64,000 nucleotides of DNA from Nonomuraea candida (GTDB lineage: Bacteria > Actinomycetota > Actinomycetes > Streptosporangiales > Streptosporangiaceae), in assembly GCF_000725485.1 (NCBI RefSeq), contig NZ_JOAG01000013.1, positions 1 to 64,000 of the forward strand, read 5' to 3'. This document shows positions 36,970 to 47,372 of this stretch, one piece after another; position 1 is the first letter of the stretch; each line of letters opens with the position of its first letter. Below the pieces are notes generated by a model that did not search any database, had not been told where the DNA came from, and was given only the letters and a program-made list of their open reading frames with translations. Made by a program: the position numbers and the translations under genes.

Positions 36970-38049
36970 TCAGCGGCCCAGCCAAATGGCCCTAATACGC
37001 CCGACTTCCGACATTCTGCGCTCGGCCAGCCTATCTGCTGCGACCGCGGGGGGAACGCCCTCCTCGGCCGCGATTGCGAAGATCTTCAGAGTCGTGTCGT
37101 AGATCTGGGCCGCCTTCGACCTGGCCCGCTCCATGTCGAAGCCCCCGATCTCGTCGGCGACCTGGATCACGCCGCCGGAGTTGACGACATAGTCGGGCGC
37201 GTACAGGATGCCGCGCTCGGCGAGTTGCTTCTCGACCCCGGGGTGGGCGAGCTGGTTGTTGGCCGCGCCACACACGATCTTCGCCCGCAGCGTCGCCACC
37301 GTGTCGTCGTCGAGCGCCCCGCCCAGCGCGCAGGGCGCGAAGACGTCGATGTCGGAGCTCATCAGCGCCCGCGCGTCGGCCACCACGTCGACCTCGGGGT
37401 GGCGCACGCGCACCCGTTCGATCGCCTTGGGGTCGACGTCGCAGATCACGACCTCGGCGCCGTCCTCGCGCAGCAGCCCGACCAGGCGGTGGCCGACCTT
37501 GCCGACCCCCTCGACGCCGACCCGCCTGCCGTGCAGGGACGGCGTGCCGTAGACCCGCTCGGCCGAGGCCCGCATGCCCTGGAACACCCCGAACGCGGTG
37601 AGGATCGAGGAGTCGCCCGCCCCGCCGTTGGCCGGGGTGCGGCCGGTGACGAAGCGCGACTCGCGGGCCACGATGTCCATGTCCTCGCTGTAGGTGCCCA
37701 CGTCGCAGGCCGTGATGTAGCGCCCGCCGAGCGACTCGACGAAGCGCCCGTACGCGCGAAGGAGCGCCTCGCTCTTGTCCCTGGCCGGGTCGCCGATGAT
37801 CACGGCCTTGCCCCCGCCCAGGTCGAGGCCGGCCAGCGCGTTCTTGTACGCCATGCCCTTGGCCAGGTTGAGCACGTCGGCCAGGGCCGCCTGCTCGCTC
37901 TCGTAGGGATAGAACCTCGTGCCGCCCAGGGCCGGCCCCAGGGCCGTGTTGTGGACGGCGATGATGGCACGCAGGCCGCTCTGCTCGTCGGCGCAGAACA
38001 CGACCTGCTCGTGGACGTCCTTGTGGGACGCACCGAAGACGTCGGTCAC
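36970..38049 (-). CDS. vdh: Valine/leucine dehydrogenase
   Basis: NAD-dependent oxidative deaminase of branched-chain amino acids, 359 aa. It contains LGGTRFYPY, the substrate-binding Lys69 in [12 protein letters not shown], the catalytic-site Lys81 in [10 protein letters not shown] and the Rossmann loop [14 protein letters not shown]. In Streptomyces the ortholog Vdh feeds branched 2-oxoacids to Bkd for fatty-acid starter units and polyketide building blocks, consistent with the bkd operon at 14-17.7 kb. GTG 38049 has GGGAG upstream. It is divergent from the hypothetical gene next to bldC. Confidence 0.92.
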   Translation of the reverse strand: MTDVFGASHKDVHEQVVFCADEQSGLRAIIAVHNTALGPALGGTRFYPYESEQAALADVLNLAKGMAYKNALAGLDLGGGKAVIIGDPARDKSEALLRAYGRFVESLGGRYITACDVGTYSEDMDIVARESRFVTGRTPANGGAGDSSILTAFGVFQGMRASAERVYGTPSLHGRRVGVEGVGKVGHRLVGLLREDGAEVVICDVDPKAIERVRVRHPEVDVVADARALMSSDIDVFAPCALGGALDDDTVATLRAKIVCGAANNQLAHPGVEKQLAERGILYAPDYVVNSGGVIQVADEIGGFDMERARSKAAQIYDTTLKIFAIAAEEGVPPAVAADRLAERRMSEVGRIRAIWLGR

Positions 38050-38156
38050 GGTAGTGACTCCCTGTCCGGTCCGCCGCACCTTCGCGGCGGAGATCACCTC
38101 ACAGAGTAGTAAGCCACAACGGTGCATGCGGGGTCGCTTCGTGACACGATGCCTCC

Positions 38157-39020
38157 GTGCTGCCCTATGCCGCCTACCTCCGTGTCTATGAGCCACTGAC
38201 CGCGTTCGCCGAGTCCGAGCGCAAGGTGTGGGCCGACTATGCCGACTCCCGTGACCGCCCACGACGTGCGAACGCGCTCAATGCGGAGCACGGCGAGTCC
38301 GTCATGCGCCTGCTCGGCATGCCCCCTCAACCCGTTCCCGCCCAGGAGAGCCCCAACGCCTATCTGCGGCGCGTTGAGGACCGGCTCTATGTCTGCCCCT
38401 GGCAAACCCGTTTGCGCTCGTGGCTGGCGTTCTCACGGCTTCGTGGCACCACCCCGGTGAAACTGATGGACCATCTTGTCCCCAAGGCGATCGCCGAGCA
38501 GACGGCCGACGACTTCGACCGCTACAAGCGGCAGGCCGGTTCGGCGGCCTTGCGCACGCACATCCGCACCACGGCGTGGCATGTGCCTCCGTCGTGGTTC
38601 GTGCCGTTTGATGGAAACGAGCGCTGGCTGGTGCTCGGCTCCGCGAACCCGGGACAGGACGTGACCACCACTACGGGGCGTAACCTGATCTACGTCACCT
38701 CCATGGCACAGGCCAGGAGGCGGGCCGCGCGGGCCCTCAACGTGCTGCGCAGGCACCTGGGCGACGTCTCCGCCAACTTCGACGTGGAAGACATCGCCAG
38801 GTGGCTGGAGGAGTTCCACCCGCACTCGCTGGTCGAGCTCGACTACGGCGGGCTCGTGCACCTCATGGACGACGACGCGTTGCAGGCCGACCAGTCCGTC
38901 GCCGAGCTCTCGGCCGCCCTGACGGGCCTGGACACGGGTCAAGAAGAACTTGCCTACGCCATGTACCAGAGGGTCATCCTGCGGTGGAAGTCAATGCAAC
39001 TGCTGGAATCTGCCAACTGA
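38157..39020 (+). CDS. Conserved hypothetical protein between vdh and bldC
   Basis: A 287 aa soluble protein with no motif I recognise. Notable segments are [40 protein letters not shown] and [20 protein letters not shown]. Its position between the valine dehydrogenase and bldC genes is like that in Streptomyces, where a hypothetical gene occupies the same slot. CACGAT lies 6 nt before the GTG, indicating a leaderless start. Confidence 0.75.
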   Translation: MLPYAAYLRVYEPLTAFAESERKVWADYADSRDRPRRANALNAEHGESVMRLLGMPPQPVPAQESPNAYLRRVEDRLYVCPWQTRLRSWLAFSRLRGTTPVKLMDHLVPKAIAEQTADDFDRYKRQAGSAALRTHIRTTAWHVPPSWFVPFDGNERWLVLGSANPGQDVTTTTGRNLIYVTSMAQARRRAARALNVLRRHLGDVSANFDVEDIARWLEEFHPHSLVELDYGGLVHLMDDDALQADQSVAELSAALTGLDTGQEELAYAMYQRVILRWKSMQLLESAN

Positions 39021-39342
39021 GCCCCAATACGGCCGTCTGACCTGCATGAGTAGGTCACGTCTCGCGGCTGCTCTCTTCTGCGAACTGAGTAGTTTGCCGT
39101 TTTCACTGCGATACCACGAACCGTGTCGCTAGAATCACCGAGCGTGACATGGCCACGGGGGCGGGCAGTTGGGTCAAAGAAGGGCTCGCCAATCGCTCTG
39201 CGTGGCGGTATGGTCACATCGGGTGATGCCGCATATGGCTCAGAAAAGCCGCACGCTCTGCGCCATAGGGGGACATCCGTGACACGCGCAAAGGCAGTCA
39301 CAGGATCGCTAAGCCGGTCCACACGGAGGAGAGGCCGCACAA
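39021..39342 (+). promoter_or_regulatory. Long upstream region of bldC
   Basis: About 320 bp without a credible gene, somewhat richer in A/T than its surroundings (for example CTCTTCTGCGAACTGAG, GCCGTTTTCACTGCGATACC). Such a long leader suggests the complex promoter of a developmental regulator. An AGGAG-type site (GGAGGAGAGG) is about 10-16 nt before the bldC ATG. I could not define operators. Confidence 0.4.
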
Positions 39343-39546
39343 ATGTCAGCTCGTACACCCGAGGCCGAGCCGCTGCTCACGCCCGCTGAGGTCGCGACCA
39401 TGTTCAGGGTCGACCCCAAGACCGTTACGCGGTGGGCCAAGGCGGGCAAGTTGACGTCGATTCGAACCCTCGGCGGTCATCGGCGTTACCGGGAGACCGA
39501 GGTTCGCGCACTGCTGGCGGGGATTCCGCAGCAGCGCTCCGAGTAG
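39343..39546 (+). CDS. bldC: Developmental regulator BldC (MerR-like)
   Basis: A 67 aa DNA-binding protein: a single winged HTH of the MerR family without an effector domain, LLTPAEVATMFRVDPKTVTRWAKAGKLTSIRTLGGHRRYRE (only part is diagnostic on its own). It is nearly identical, as I recall it, to Streptomyces BldC, which binds head-to-tail on direct repeats and delays sporulation genes. It is followed by a hairpin (39584-39591 with 39606-39613). Very confident. Confidence 0.96.
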   Translation: MSARTPEAEPLLTPAEVATMFRVDPKTVTRWAKAGKLTSIRTLGGHRRYRETEVRALLAGIPQQRSE

Positions 39547-39583
39547 CTGGAAGGGTCGTCACGGACCTCAGGGGGGTTGAAGG

Positions 39584-39613
39584 GGTGGACCAGGTCACTG
39601 GGCCCGGTCCACC
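39584..39613 (+). terminator. Hairpin after bldC
   Basis: GGTGGACC (39584-39591) pairs with GGTCCACC (39606-39613) around a 14-nt GC-rich loop, 37 nt after the bldC stop. No T-run. Confidence 0.45.
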
Positions 39614-39744
39614 GGTGTGACGATGGGGAGGTTGGCGCCGCCCGCCCGGCGCCACTCTTCCCTCAGACCGTGCCCGCCCCGGTCACCCACCGTCACGGGC
39701 GCCCGCCGACGTGAAGGCCCCGAGTCACCCCGGCAGGTCCGGGG

Positions 39745-40395
39745 TCACGCCAGGCGCTCCAGCAGCCTGGCCACGTCGTCGTCATGGGTCGCGGCGACGC
39801 CGAGCAGGGCGGCCATGTGCGCCACGAGCATGCGCTCCAGCGTCGGGCGCTCGATGTCGCGATGCTCCAGCCAGTCCAGACCCGCCGTCTCCACGGAGGC
39901 GATCCACGACCGCAGGGTGGTGCGCAGCACCGGGCTCGGCTCCTCGACGCCCATCTGCTTCTGGATGAGGAGGAAGAGCCGGCGGCGCACGCCGTCCACG
40001 ATCTCCCCCACCTCGCCGGTCCTGTTGGCCGGCCCGCCGCGCAGCAGCGCCGCGAAACCCGCCGCGTGCTCCTCGACGAAGTCGAAGTAGCGCCTGAGCC
40101 CGGAGGCCAGCTCTTCGAGCGGCCTGCCGCCCTCCTGCGGGCGCAGCCGGGACTCCAGCTGCTCCGCCGCGCTCCGCAGCGCGGCCACGTACAGCTCCTG
40201 CTTGCCGCCGAAGTAGTGGTAGACCAGGGCCCGCGAAGCTCCCGCCGCCGAGGCCACGTCGTCGATCGAGACGTCTTCCGCGTCGCGGGTGCTGAACAGC
40301 TCCAGCGCCGCGGCCATGAGCTCTTCCCGACGCCTGTCCACGCTGAGCCTGCGGCGGGCCGGACGCGCGGTGCCGGCCGACTTCCCGGGTGTCAC
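39745..40395 (-). CDS. TetR family transcriptional regulator
   Basis: A 216 aa repressor: N-terminal HTH (RRREELMAAALELFSTRD, VSIDDVASAAGASRALVYHYFGGKQELY) and a C-terminal ligand domain. No target gene is adjacent in operon order; the divergent neighbour is a LacI-type regulator. GTG 40395 lies 6 nt after TACTGT, so the mRNA is probably leaderless; the longer frame to 40470 is unsupported. AGTATCCG occurs at 40404 and 40449 in the upstream region and could be operator sequence. Confidence 0.88.
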   Translation of the reverse strand: MTPGKSAGTARPARRRLSVDRRREELMAAALELFSTRDAEDVSIDDVASAAGASRALVYHYFGGKQELYVAALRSAAEQLESRLRPQEGGRPLEELASGLRRYFDFVEEHAAGFAALLRGGPANRTGEVGEIVDGVRRRLFLLIQKQMGVEEPSPVLRTTLRSWIASVETAGLDWLEHRDIERPTLERMLVAHMAALLGVAATHDDDVARLLERLA

Positions 40396-40562
40396 ATCTG
40401 CACAGTATCCGACGTCACCGGCGATAGCCGACGTGGCAGATTCCACCCAGTATCCGGTTTTTGTGACCAAGGTTGGGCCAATCCGTGACGAAGGCCGTAC
40501 CCTGCGGCTAACTCGATCGTTTGGTCAGACAGGTGCCCATATCCGCATCGCGGGGGAGACAC

Positions 40563-41624
40563 ATGTCAGGACCGCCCGTCAACACTTCAACCATCCCTGA
40601 GCTAAGAGAGGTAGACGCCCTGCCTCGGCCCAGACCGACCATCCGTAACGTCGCCGAACGAGCCGGCGTGTCCAAGTCGCTGGTCTCTCTCGTGCTGCGC
40701 GGATCCCCGCACGTGAGCGAGCACCGGCGCCAGGCCGTGCTGCAGGCCGCCCGCGAGCTCGGCTACCGGCCGAACGCGGTCGCGCGGAGCCTGGTCGAAG
40801 GACGTACCCATCTGGTGGGCGCGCTCGTCGCCGACCTGCACAACCCGTTCTACGCGGAGTTCCTCGACGGGCTCCAGGAGAGCCTGCACGGCGACGGCCT
40901 GCGCATGCTGATCGGGAACAGCCAGTGGGACCCCGCGTTCGAGGACGAGGCCGTGGAGGCCTTCCTCGAGCTGAGGGTCGACGGGCTGGTCCTGCTCGGC
41001 ATAGCGCCGACCAGCGAGACGCTGATCGAGGCCACCGCCTACACCCCCACGGTCGTGGTGGGGGAACGTGACATCGAGCTCGACGGCGTCGACATCGTGG
41101 TCGACGACGACCGGCTCGGCGCCCGGCTGGCCATCGACCACCTGGTCGGGCTGGGCCACAAACGGATCGCGCACATCGAGGGCCGGCGATCGTCGCGCTG
41201 CGAGGGGTATCTCGTGGCGATGCGCAGGCACTCGCTGGCGCCGTACATCATGGTCGAGGCCGCGGACTCGACCGAAGAGGGCGGCAGGGAGGCGGCGCTC
41301 GCGCTGCTCACCCGCGACCCCAGGCCCACGGCGATCTTCGCCGCCAATGACGTGGTCGCGCTCGGCGTGCTCTCCGCCGCCGGCGAGCTGGGCCTGCGCG
41401 TCCCCGAGGACCTCTCGGTGGTCGGCTACGACAACACGCACCTGTCGGCCTCCCGCCACATCTCACTGACCTCGGTCGACCAGCCTCGCCGCACCATGGG
41501 CAGGTCGGCCGCGGCGCTGCTGAGCGACCGGATCGGAGACCCCGCCAAGGGCGCGCGCCTGCGGGAGATCCAGCCGGAACTGGTCGTGCGACGGAGCACG
41601 GGCCCGGCGAAGGACGCCGGCTGA
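40563..41624 (+). CDS. LacI family transcriptional regulator
   Basis: A 353 aa repressor: HTH TIRNVAERAGVSKSLVSLVL with hinge RPNAVARSLVEGRT, then a periplasmic-binding-protein-like sugar-sensing domain (HLVGALVADLHNPFYAEFLDG, VVVDDDRLGARLAIDHLVGLGH, PTAIFAANDVVALG, LSVVGYDNTHLSA). The ligand is unknown and no sugar transporter is adjacent. An ATG with GGGGAGAC upstream is chosen. A 9-bp hairpin (41661-41669 with 41676-41684) follows the gene. Confidence 0.9.
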   Translation: MSGPPVNTSTIPELREVDALPRPRPTIRNVAERAGVSKSLVSLVLRGSPHVSEHRRQAVLQAARELGYRPNAVARSLVEGRTHLVGALVADLHNPFYAEFLDGLQESLHGDGLRMLIGNSQWDPAFEDEAVEAFLELRVDGLVLLGIAPTSETLIEATAYTPTVVVGERDIELDGVDIVVDDDRLGARLAIDHLVGLGHKRIAHIEGRRSSRCEGYLVAMRRHSLAPYIMVEAADSTEEGGREAALALLTRDPRPTAIFAANDVVALGVLSAAGELGLRVPEDLSVVGYDNTHLSASRHISLTSVDQPRRTMGRSAAALLSDRIGDPAKGARLREIQPELVVRRSTGPAKDAG

Positions 41625-41660
41625 GCAGGCTGCCCAAGAACGCCCCAAAGCTGGGTCAAG

Positions 41661-41684
41661 CCGTGTGGCGACGCGGCCACACGG
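41661..41684 (+). terminator. Hairpin after the LacI gene
   Basis: CCGTGTGGC pairs with GCCACACGG around a 6-nt loop, 36 nt after the stop. Confidence 0.5.
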
Positions 41685-41757
41685 CGGTTAACTCGTCAGG
41701 GTCATGCTAAGTGTGGCCGGATCCGATCCGGCCGCGGTCTGATCCGGGGGAACAGTC

Positions 41758-42006
41758 ATGCGTGATCCGGAACTGGTGTCCTGCGCCCAGCGCGCGGCCG
41801 CCGAGCTCGAACGCGCCTGGGGACACTGGCGGGCGGGCAGGGGGCGGGGCGCCGACGGCGGCGCGGAGTCGGTCGCCAGCTACGTCGCCCACTCGCTCGA
41901 CCATCCGTGGGGCCGCCCCCGCGTCGTCCTCGGGCTCGACGCCGAGGACGCGCGGGAGCTGGCCGCCCTGCTCGAACGGCAGGAGGTCGGCGAGCACGTC
42001 TGGTGA
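41758..42006 (+). CDS. Small conserved hypothetical protein
   Basis: An 82 aa soluble protein (MRDPELVSCAQRAAAELERA at the start, SYVAHSLDHPWGRPRVVLGL and DARELAALLERQEVGEHVW later). No domain recognised. GGGGGAA lies 6 nt before the ATG. It resembles short actinobacterial orphan proteins; the wording of its C-terminal half (VVLGLDAEDAREL) suggests a compact alpha/beta fold. Confidence 0.6.
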   Translation: MRDPELVSCAQRAAAELERAWGHWRAGRGRGADGGAESVASYVAHSLDHPWGRPRVVLGLDAEDARELAALLERQEVGEHVW

Positions 42007-42077
42007 GCAGGTACGGAGCTCGCCACGCTTTGACATAAGACGGGCTTGAGCTCCCGCTCTGCCGTAAGTTGGACGGC

Positions 42078-42920
42078 ATGCGTGCTCTACCAGCCACAGT
42101 CCTCGCCGTTTGCGGCCTGATCGCCTCCGCGTGTGGCGGCACCGACGGCGGCACCACATCCGGTGACGCCGCGGCAGGTCAGGCCGCTTCCGCCGGCACG
42201 GCGGCGCAGGCTTCGCCCTCCTCCGCGCCCGCGAAGGAGGCGCCGCCGGACGCGAAGCCCCTCGACGGCAAGGTCATCGTCATCGACCCCGGCCACAACG
42301 GCGCCAACTACCGCCATCCCAAGGAGATCAACCGCAAGGTCAACGTGCTGACCAAGTGGAAGGAATGCGACACCACCGGCACCTCGACCAACAGCGGCTA
42401 CAGTGAGGCGGCCTTCACCTGGGACGTCTCCAAGCGGATGGCCAAGATCCTCGAAGGCCGCGGCGCCACCGTGAAGCTGACCAGGAAGAACAACAACGGC
42501 GTCGGGCCGTGCATCACCGAGCGGGCCGCCATCGGCAACGAGGCCAAGGCCGACGCCGCGATCTCCGTGCACGCCGACGGCTCGGAGAACGCCGGCCACC
42601 GCGGCTTCCACGTCATCCTGCCCAAGAAGATCGGCGGGCCGGTGGACAAGGTCGTGGCCGCCTCCGGCAAGCTGGGGATCGCCGTGCGCGACGCGTACCG
42701 GAAGGGCACGGGGCTGCCCTACTCCAACTACATCGGCAGGAACGCCCTCGACCGCCGCAGCGACATCGGCGGGCTCAACCTCTCCACGGTGCCGAAGGTG
42801 CTGTTCGAGAGCGGCAACATGCGCAACCCGGACGAGGCGGCCAAGTTCCAGGACCCGAAGTTCCGGCAGAGGATCGCCCTGGCGCTCGCGAACGGATTGC
42901 AGCACTATCTCGAAGCATGA
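42078..42920 (+). CDS. N-acetylmuramoyl-L-alanine amidase lipoprotein (Amidase_3)
   Basis: A 280 aa exported cell-wall amidase. The N-terminus is a lipoprotein signal ending in IASAC (lipid-modified Cys19), followed by a Ser/Ala/Pro linker to about residue 60. The Amidase_3 zinc domain follows with VIDPGHNG (His), the ligand Glu in SGYSEAAFTWD, ISVHADGS (His) and the late catalytic Glu in VLFESGNMRN. It cleaves the lactyl-peptide bond of peptidoglycan. ATG 42078 lies 7 nt after TAAGTT. Its stop overlaps the hexosaminidase start. Confidence 0.9.
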   Translation: MRALPATVLAVCGLIASACGGTDGGTTSGDAAAGQAASAGTAAQASPSSAPAKEAPPDAKPLDGKVIVIDPGHNGANYRHPKEINRKVNVLTKWKECDTTGTSTNSGYSEAAFTWDVSKRMAKILEGRGATVKLTRKNNNGVGPCITERAAIGNEAKADAAISVHADGSENAGHRGFHVILPKKIGGPVDKVVAASGKLGIAVRDAYRKGTGLPYSNYIGRNALDRRSDIGGLNLSTVPKVLFESGNMRNPDEAAKFQDPKFRQRIALALANGLQHYLEA

Positions 42921-44509
42921 TTCCTCGTCCAGAGCTGCTTCGTGATGTTTCCGCCTCCTATGTGCTGACCACGGGCGTGACGGTGTCCGGCGATTTCGCC
43001 GACGCCGTACGCGCGGCGCTGCCCCGGCTCGACCCGCTGCCCGGCGACTCCGGCGAGATCGACGTACGGCGGGACCCGGGGCTGGGCGAGGAGGCGTACC
43101 GGCTGACGGTCGGCTCGCGCGGCGTGGAGATCGTGGCCGGCGGCCGGGCGGGCGCGTTCTATGCGGCGCAGTCGCTGCACCAGCTCCTGCCGGACGCCTC
43201 CTACCGCTTCTCCGCGGGCGCGTCGTGGCCCGTGCCGGGTGTGCGGATCGAGGACGCGCCGCGTTTCGCCTGGCGCGGGCTGCACCTTGACGTGGCGCGG
43301 CACTTCTTCCCCAAGCGGGAGATCCTGCGCCTGATCGACCTGATGGCGCTGCACAAGCTCAACCGGCTGCACCTGCACCTGGTGGACGACCAGGGCTGGC
43401 GGGTGGAGAGCCGGGCCTACCCGCTGCTGCACGAGGTCGCCTCCCACCGGCCGCGCACGGCGACCAACTACTACCGCGAGCCCGAGACGTACGACGACAT
43501 CCCGCACGGCGGTTACTACACCCTCGACGACCTCGCCGAGCTGGCCGCCTACGCCCGCTCCCGCTGCGTCGTCATCGTGCCCGAGATCGACGTGCCGGGG
43601 CACGCCTCGGCGATCCTGGCGGCCTACCCGGAGTTCGGGGCCACCGGGGAGCGGCACCGCGTGCTCGACCGCTGGGGCATCTCCCCCGCCATCCTGTCGC
43701 CGCTGCCGCCGACCGTGGAGTTCCTGACCACGATCTTCGACGAGCTGATCGGGGCGCTGGGCGAGGCCCCGTACGTGCACATCGGCGGCGACGAGGTCGT
43801 GCTCGACCACTGGGCGGACTCGGCGGAGATCACCGCGTACCGCGAGTCGCTGGGGCTGGAGCGCACCAGCGACCTCCAGGCGTGGTTCCTGCGGCGGCTG
43901 GCGGACGCGCTGGCCGAGCGGGGCGCGCGGGCCGTGGTGTGGGACGAGGCGTTCGTCAGCGGCGGGCTGCGGCAGGACACGATCGTCATGCCCTGGCGGG
44001 GCGTGAACGTCGGCCGCCGCGCGGCCGCCGCCGGGCACGACGTGGTGGCCACGCCGGTGTTCCCGCTGTACTTCGACTACGCCGAGGCCGCCGACCCCGA
44101 GGAGCCGATGGCCATCGGCGACGCCATCACGGTCGCCGACGTGGCGGCGTTCGCGCCGGCGCCGCGGGACTGGAGCGACGAGGAGCGGGCCCGCGTCCTG
44201 GGGGTGCAGGCGCAGCTGTGGACCGAACGGGTGCCGGACCCCCGCACGATGGACTACCGGCTGTGGCCCAGGGCGTCCGCGCTGGCCGAGGTGGCCTGGT
44301 CGGGCGACGCCTCCGACGGCTTCGACGGGCGGCTGGCCGAGCACCTGGGGCGGCTGGACACGCTCGGGGTCGAGTACCGCCCGCCGGCGGGGCCGCGCCC
44401 GTGGCAGCGGCGCCGGCCGCACCGGCCCAGCGGGGTGCGCGTCGCGGACGTCATGGAACGCCTGGACTCCATGACCCACGACGCGGAGTCCACCCGGCCC
44501 AGCATGTGA
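42917..44509 (+). CDS. GH20 beta-N-acetylhexosaminidase
   Basis: A 530 aa glycosidase that removes terminal N-acetylglucosamine. An N-terminal GH20b-like domain (about 20-115) is followed by the catalytic barrel: FAWRGLHLDVARHFFPKREI, HLHLVDDQGWRVE, IDVPGHASA and the catalytic Asp292-Glu293 pair in HIGGDEVV. No signal peptide is seen, so it may act in the cytoplasm on recycled muropeptides or chitobiose. The 4-nt overlap (ATGA) with the amidase gene links it to cell-wall turnover. Confidence 0.9.
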   Translation: MIPRPELLRDVSASYVLTTGVTVSGDFADAVRAALPRLDPLPGDSGEIDVRRDPGLGEEAYRLTVGSRGVEIVAGGRAGAFYAAQSLHQLLPDASYRFSAGASWPVPGVRIEDAPRFAWRGLHLDVARHFFPKREILRLIDLMALHKLNRLHLHLVDDQGWRVESRAYPLLHEVASHRPRTATNYYREPETYDDIPHGGYYTLDDLAELAAYARSRCVVIVPEIDVPGHASAILAAYPEFGATGERHRVLDRWGISPAILSPLPPTVEFLTTIFDELIGALGEAPYVHIGGDEVVLDHWADSAEITAYRESLGLERTSDLQAWFLRRLADALAERGARAVVWDEAFVSGGLRQDTIVMPWRGVNVGRRAAAAGHDVVATPVFPLYFDYAEAADPEEPMAIGDAITVADVAAFAPAPRDWSDEERARVLGVQAQLWTERVPDPRTMDYRLWPRASALAEVAWSGDASDGFDGRLAEHLGRLDTLGVEYRPPAGPRPWQRRRPHRPSGVRVADVMERLDSMTHDAESTRPSM

Positions 44510-44526
44510 CCCCCTGACCCGCCCGG

Positions 44527-44560
44527 CCCTGCCAGCCCTGGCAGGCCCGCCCTGGCAGGG
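44527..44560. terminator. Terminator between the hexosaminidase and GNAT genes
   Basis: CCCTGCCAG (44527-44535) can pair with either CTGGCAGG (44538-44545) or CTGGCAGGG (44552-44560). These are alternative stems serving both convergent genes. Confidence 0.55.
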
Positions 44561-44586
44561 CGCCCGGCGGGGCCGTTGCCCAGGTC

Positions 44587-45141
44587 TCAGAAGGCCGGGC
44601 GGTCGTTGAGAATGCGCTGGAAGAGCCGGTGGTCCTGCCACCGGCCGTCGATCTCCAGGTACTGCGTGGCGAGGCCGAACGGCTCGAACCCGTTCTTGCG
44701 CAGGACCGCCTGCGAGGCGACGTTGTCGAGCAGGGTGCCCGCGGCGAGCCGGTGCAGCCCCAGCTCCTGGTCGGCGATCCGGCACACCTCCCGCACGGTC
44801 GCGGTGGCCAGGCCGCGCCCGGTGTAGTCGGCGTCGAGCCAGTAGCCGACGTGGGCGTTGAGGAACGGGCCGCGGACGATCTCGTTGAGCGTGATGCGGC
44901 CCACGACGCGCTCGCCGTCGGCCAGCACCCACGCCATCGCCTGCCCCCTGCCCTGCTGGTCGAGCAGGCCCTTGAGACGCTGGGCCTGGCCCTCGACCGT
45001 GTAGAACTCCGCGGTCCTGCGCGGCTCCCAGCGCTTGAGGTGCTCGCGGTTGCGGTCGTAGGCGATGGCCACTGCTTCGGCGTCGTGCTCGGTGACGAGC
45101 CGAAGCACGACACCCCCGGGAAGAGCCACTTGTTCGATCAC
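44587..45141 (-). CDS. GNAT acetyltransferase, RimJ/RimL type
   Basis: A 184 aa N-acetyltransferase: LRLVTEHDAEAVAIAY, WVLADGERVVGRITLNEI, VGYWLDADYTGRGLATATVREV (acetyl-CoA loop) and NVASQAVLRKNGFEPFGLA are typical of the ribosomal-protein alanine acetyltransferase group. The target is unknown. Two GTG starts are possible; 45141 is 7 nt after TATCGT and is preferred, while 45150 would overlap that box. Confidence 0.85.
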   Translation of the reverse strand: MIEQVALPGGVVLRLVTEHDAEAVAIAYDRNREHLKRWEPRRTAEFYTVEGQAQRLKGLLDQQGRGQAMAWVLADGERVVGRITLNEIVRGPFLNAHVGYWLDADYTGRGLATATVREVCRIADQELGLHRLAAGTLLDNVASQAVLRKNGFEPFGLATQYLEIDGRWQDHRLFQRILNDRPAF

Positions 45142-45229
45142 CGTGCTCACGATAGTGACGCTCCGGCGGTCCGGGCACCCCGTCGCACGGGCTCGTACGG
45201 CTTCACCTCGCGCCGGCCCGTGCGGGGGA

Positions 45230-46282
<1,053 letters not shown>

Positions 46283-46288
46283 CACGGG

Positions 46289-46939
46289 TCAGGCTACCAA
46301 GCCCGCCTCGTAGGCGATGATCGCGGCCTGCACGCGGTTGCGCACGTCGAGCCTGGTCAGGATCGTGCTCACGTACGCCTTCACCGTGCCCTCCACGATG
46401 TGCAGCCGGCGGGCGATCTCGGCGTTGGACATCCCGGCCCCGAGCAGGGCGAGCACCTCGCGCTCGCGGTCGGTGAGCGCCTCGATGCGGTCGCGCGCCA
46501 GCGCGCCCTTGGCCATGCGGCCGCCGGAGAGCTGGACGATGACGCGCTGGGCGACCTTCGGCGACAGGTATGCCGCGCCGTCGGCGACCGCGTGGATGCC
46601 GGCGATGAGCTCGCGCGGGTCGCCCGACTTGAGCAGGAACCCGCTGGCCCCGACGTCGAGCGCCTTGGCGATGTAGTCGTCCTCGCCGAACGTCGTCAGC
46701 ATCACCACGGCCGTGCCCGGCGCGGCCCGGCGCATCTCGGCGGCGGCGGCCAGGCCGTCGAGCCTGGGCATGCGGATGTCCAGGAGCGCCACGTCGGGGT
46801 GGTGGCTGATGGCCAGGTCGACCGCCTGCCTGCCGTCGGACGCCTCGGCCACGACGTCCAGCTCGGGGTCGGACTGGAGGATCGCGCGGACCCCCGCCCT
46901 GATCATGGCCTCGTCGTCGGCCAGGAGTATGCGGATCAC
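46289..46939 (-). CDS. NarL/FixJ-type response regulator
   Basis: A 216 aa two-component regulator: receiver domain with acidic pocket ADDE, phospho-acceptor Asp in VALLDIRMPRLDG, Thr in VVMLTTFGEDDY, Lys in FLLKSGDP; and a LuxR-type HTH, LTDREREVLALLGAGMSNAEIARRL. No histidine kinase gene is adjacent. GTG 46939 is chosen since the receiver domain starts there (IRILLADDEAM) and a -10-like CAATAT lies 7 nt upstream. Confidence 0.92.
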   Translation of the reverse strand: MIRILLADDEAMIRAGVRAILQSDPELDVVAEASDGRQAVDLAISHHPDVALLDIRMPRLDGLAAAAEMRRAAPGTAVVMLTTFGEDDYIAKALDVGASGFLLKSGDPRELIAGIHAVADGAAYLSPKVAQRVIVQLSGGRMAKGALARDRIEALTDREREVLALLGAGMSNAEIARRLHIVEGTVKAYVSTILTRLDVRNRVQAAIIAYEAGLVA

Positions 46940-46961
46940 GCCCTCTATATTGGCCTGCATG
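46939..46961. promoter_or_regulatory. Overlapping divergent leaderless promoters
   Basis: Plus strand: TATATT (46946-46951), 7 nt, ATG 46959. Minus strand: CAATAT (46952-46947), 7 nt, GTG 46939. The two -10 elements occupy almost the same bases and the start codons are only about 20 bp apart, so the two promoters can hardly be used at the same time. Confidence 0.6.
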
Positions 46962-47333
46962 GCTCAGGTGAAGGTGTACGGACGCAGGGACGTGTGGGCG
47001 GGCCGGCAGCGGGAGGTCTCGGATCTGATCCAGTCGTGCCTGGTGAGCGCGTGGGGAATGCCGCAGGACAAGCGTTTCCACCGCTTCCTGCTGCTGGACG
47101 CCGACGACTTCGTCTGCCCTCAGCGAAGTGAGCGTTATCTCATCATCGAGGTGTTGTGCTTCACGGGGCGCAGCGACGACGCCAAGCGGGCGTTGATCCG
47201 GGAGATCTACGCCAAGTCGGGCTACGACCCCGAGGACGTGGAGATCAACATCATCGATACGCCCAAGGTGAACTGGGGGATTCGTGGTGTCCCCGCAGAT
47301 GAGCTCGCCCTGACGTACAAGGTGGAGGTCTGA
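46959..47333 (+). CDS. Tautomerase family protein
   Basis: A 124 aa protein similar to the Tautomerase_2 (4-oxalocrotonate tautomerase-like) group: QVKVYGRRDVWAGRQREVSDL, FLLLDADDFVCPQRSERYLII and KRALIREIYAKSGYDPEDVEI. The catalytic N-terminal Pro of classical tautomerases is not present at position 2 (Ala), as is common in this subgroup, so activity is uncertain. The ATG lies 7 nt after TATATT in a promoter shared with the divergent response regulator. Confidence 0.75.
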   Translation: MAQVKVYGRRDVWAGRQREVSDLIQSCLVSAWGMPQDKRFHRFLLLDADDFVCPQRSERYLIIEVLCFTGRSDDAKRALIREIYAKSGYDPEDVEINIIDTPKVNWGIRGVPADELALTYKVEV

Positions 47334-47372
47334 GGTCGGGGGCAGGTTCGGGCGAGCGGTATGGTCCGAGTC

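Noticed and set aside
39123..39389. Open frame overlapping the bldC leader and start
   Set aside because: It is out of frame with bldC, lacks a ribosome-binding site and has no recognisable domain.
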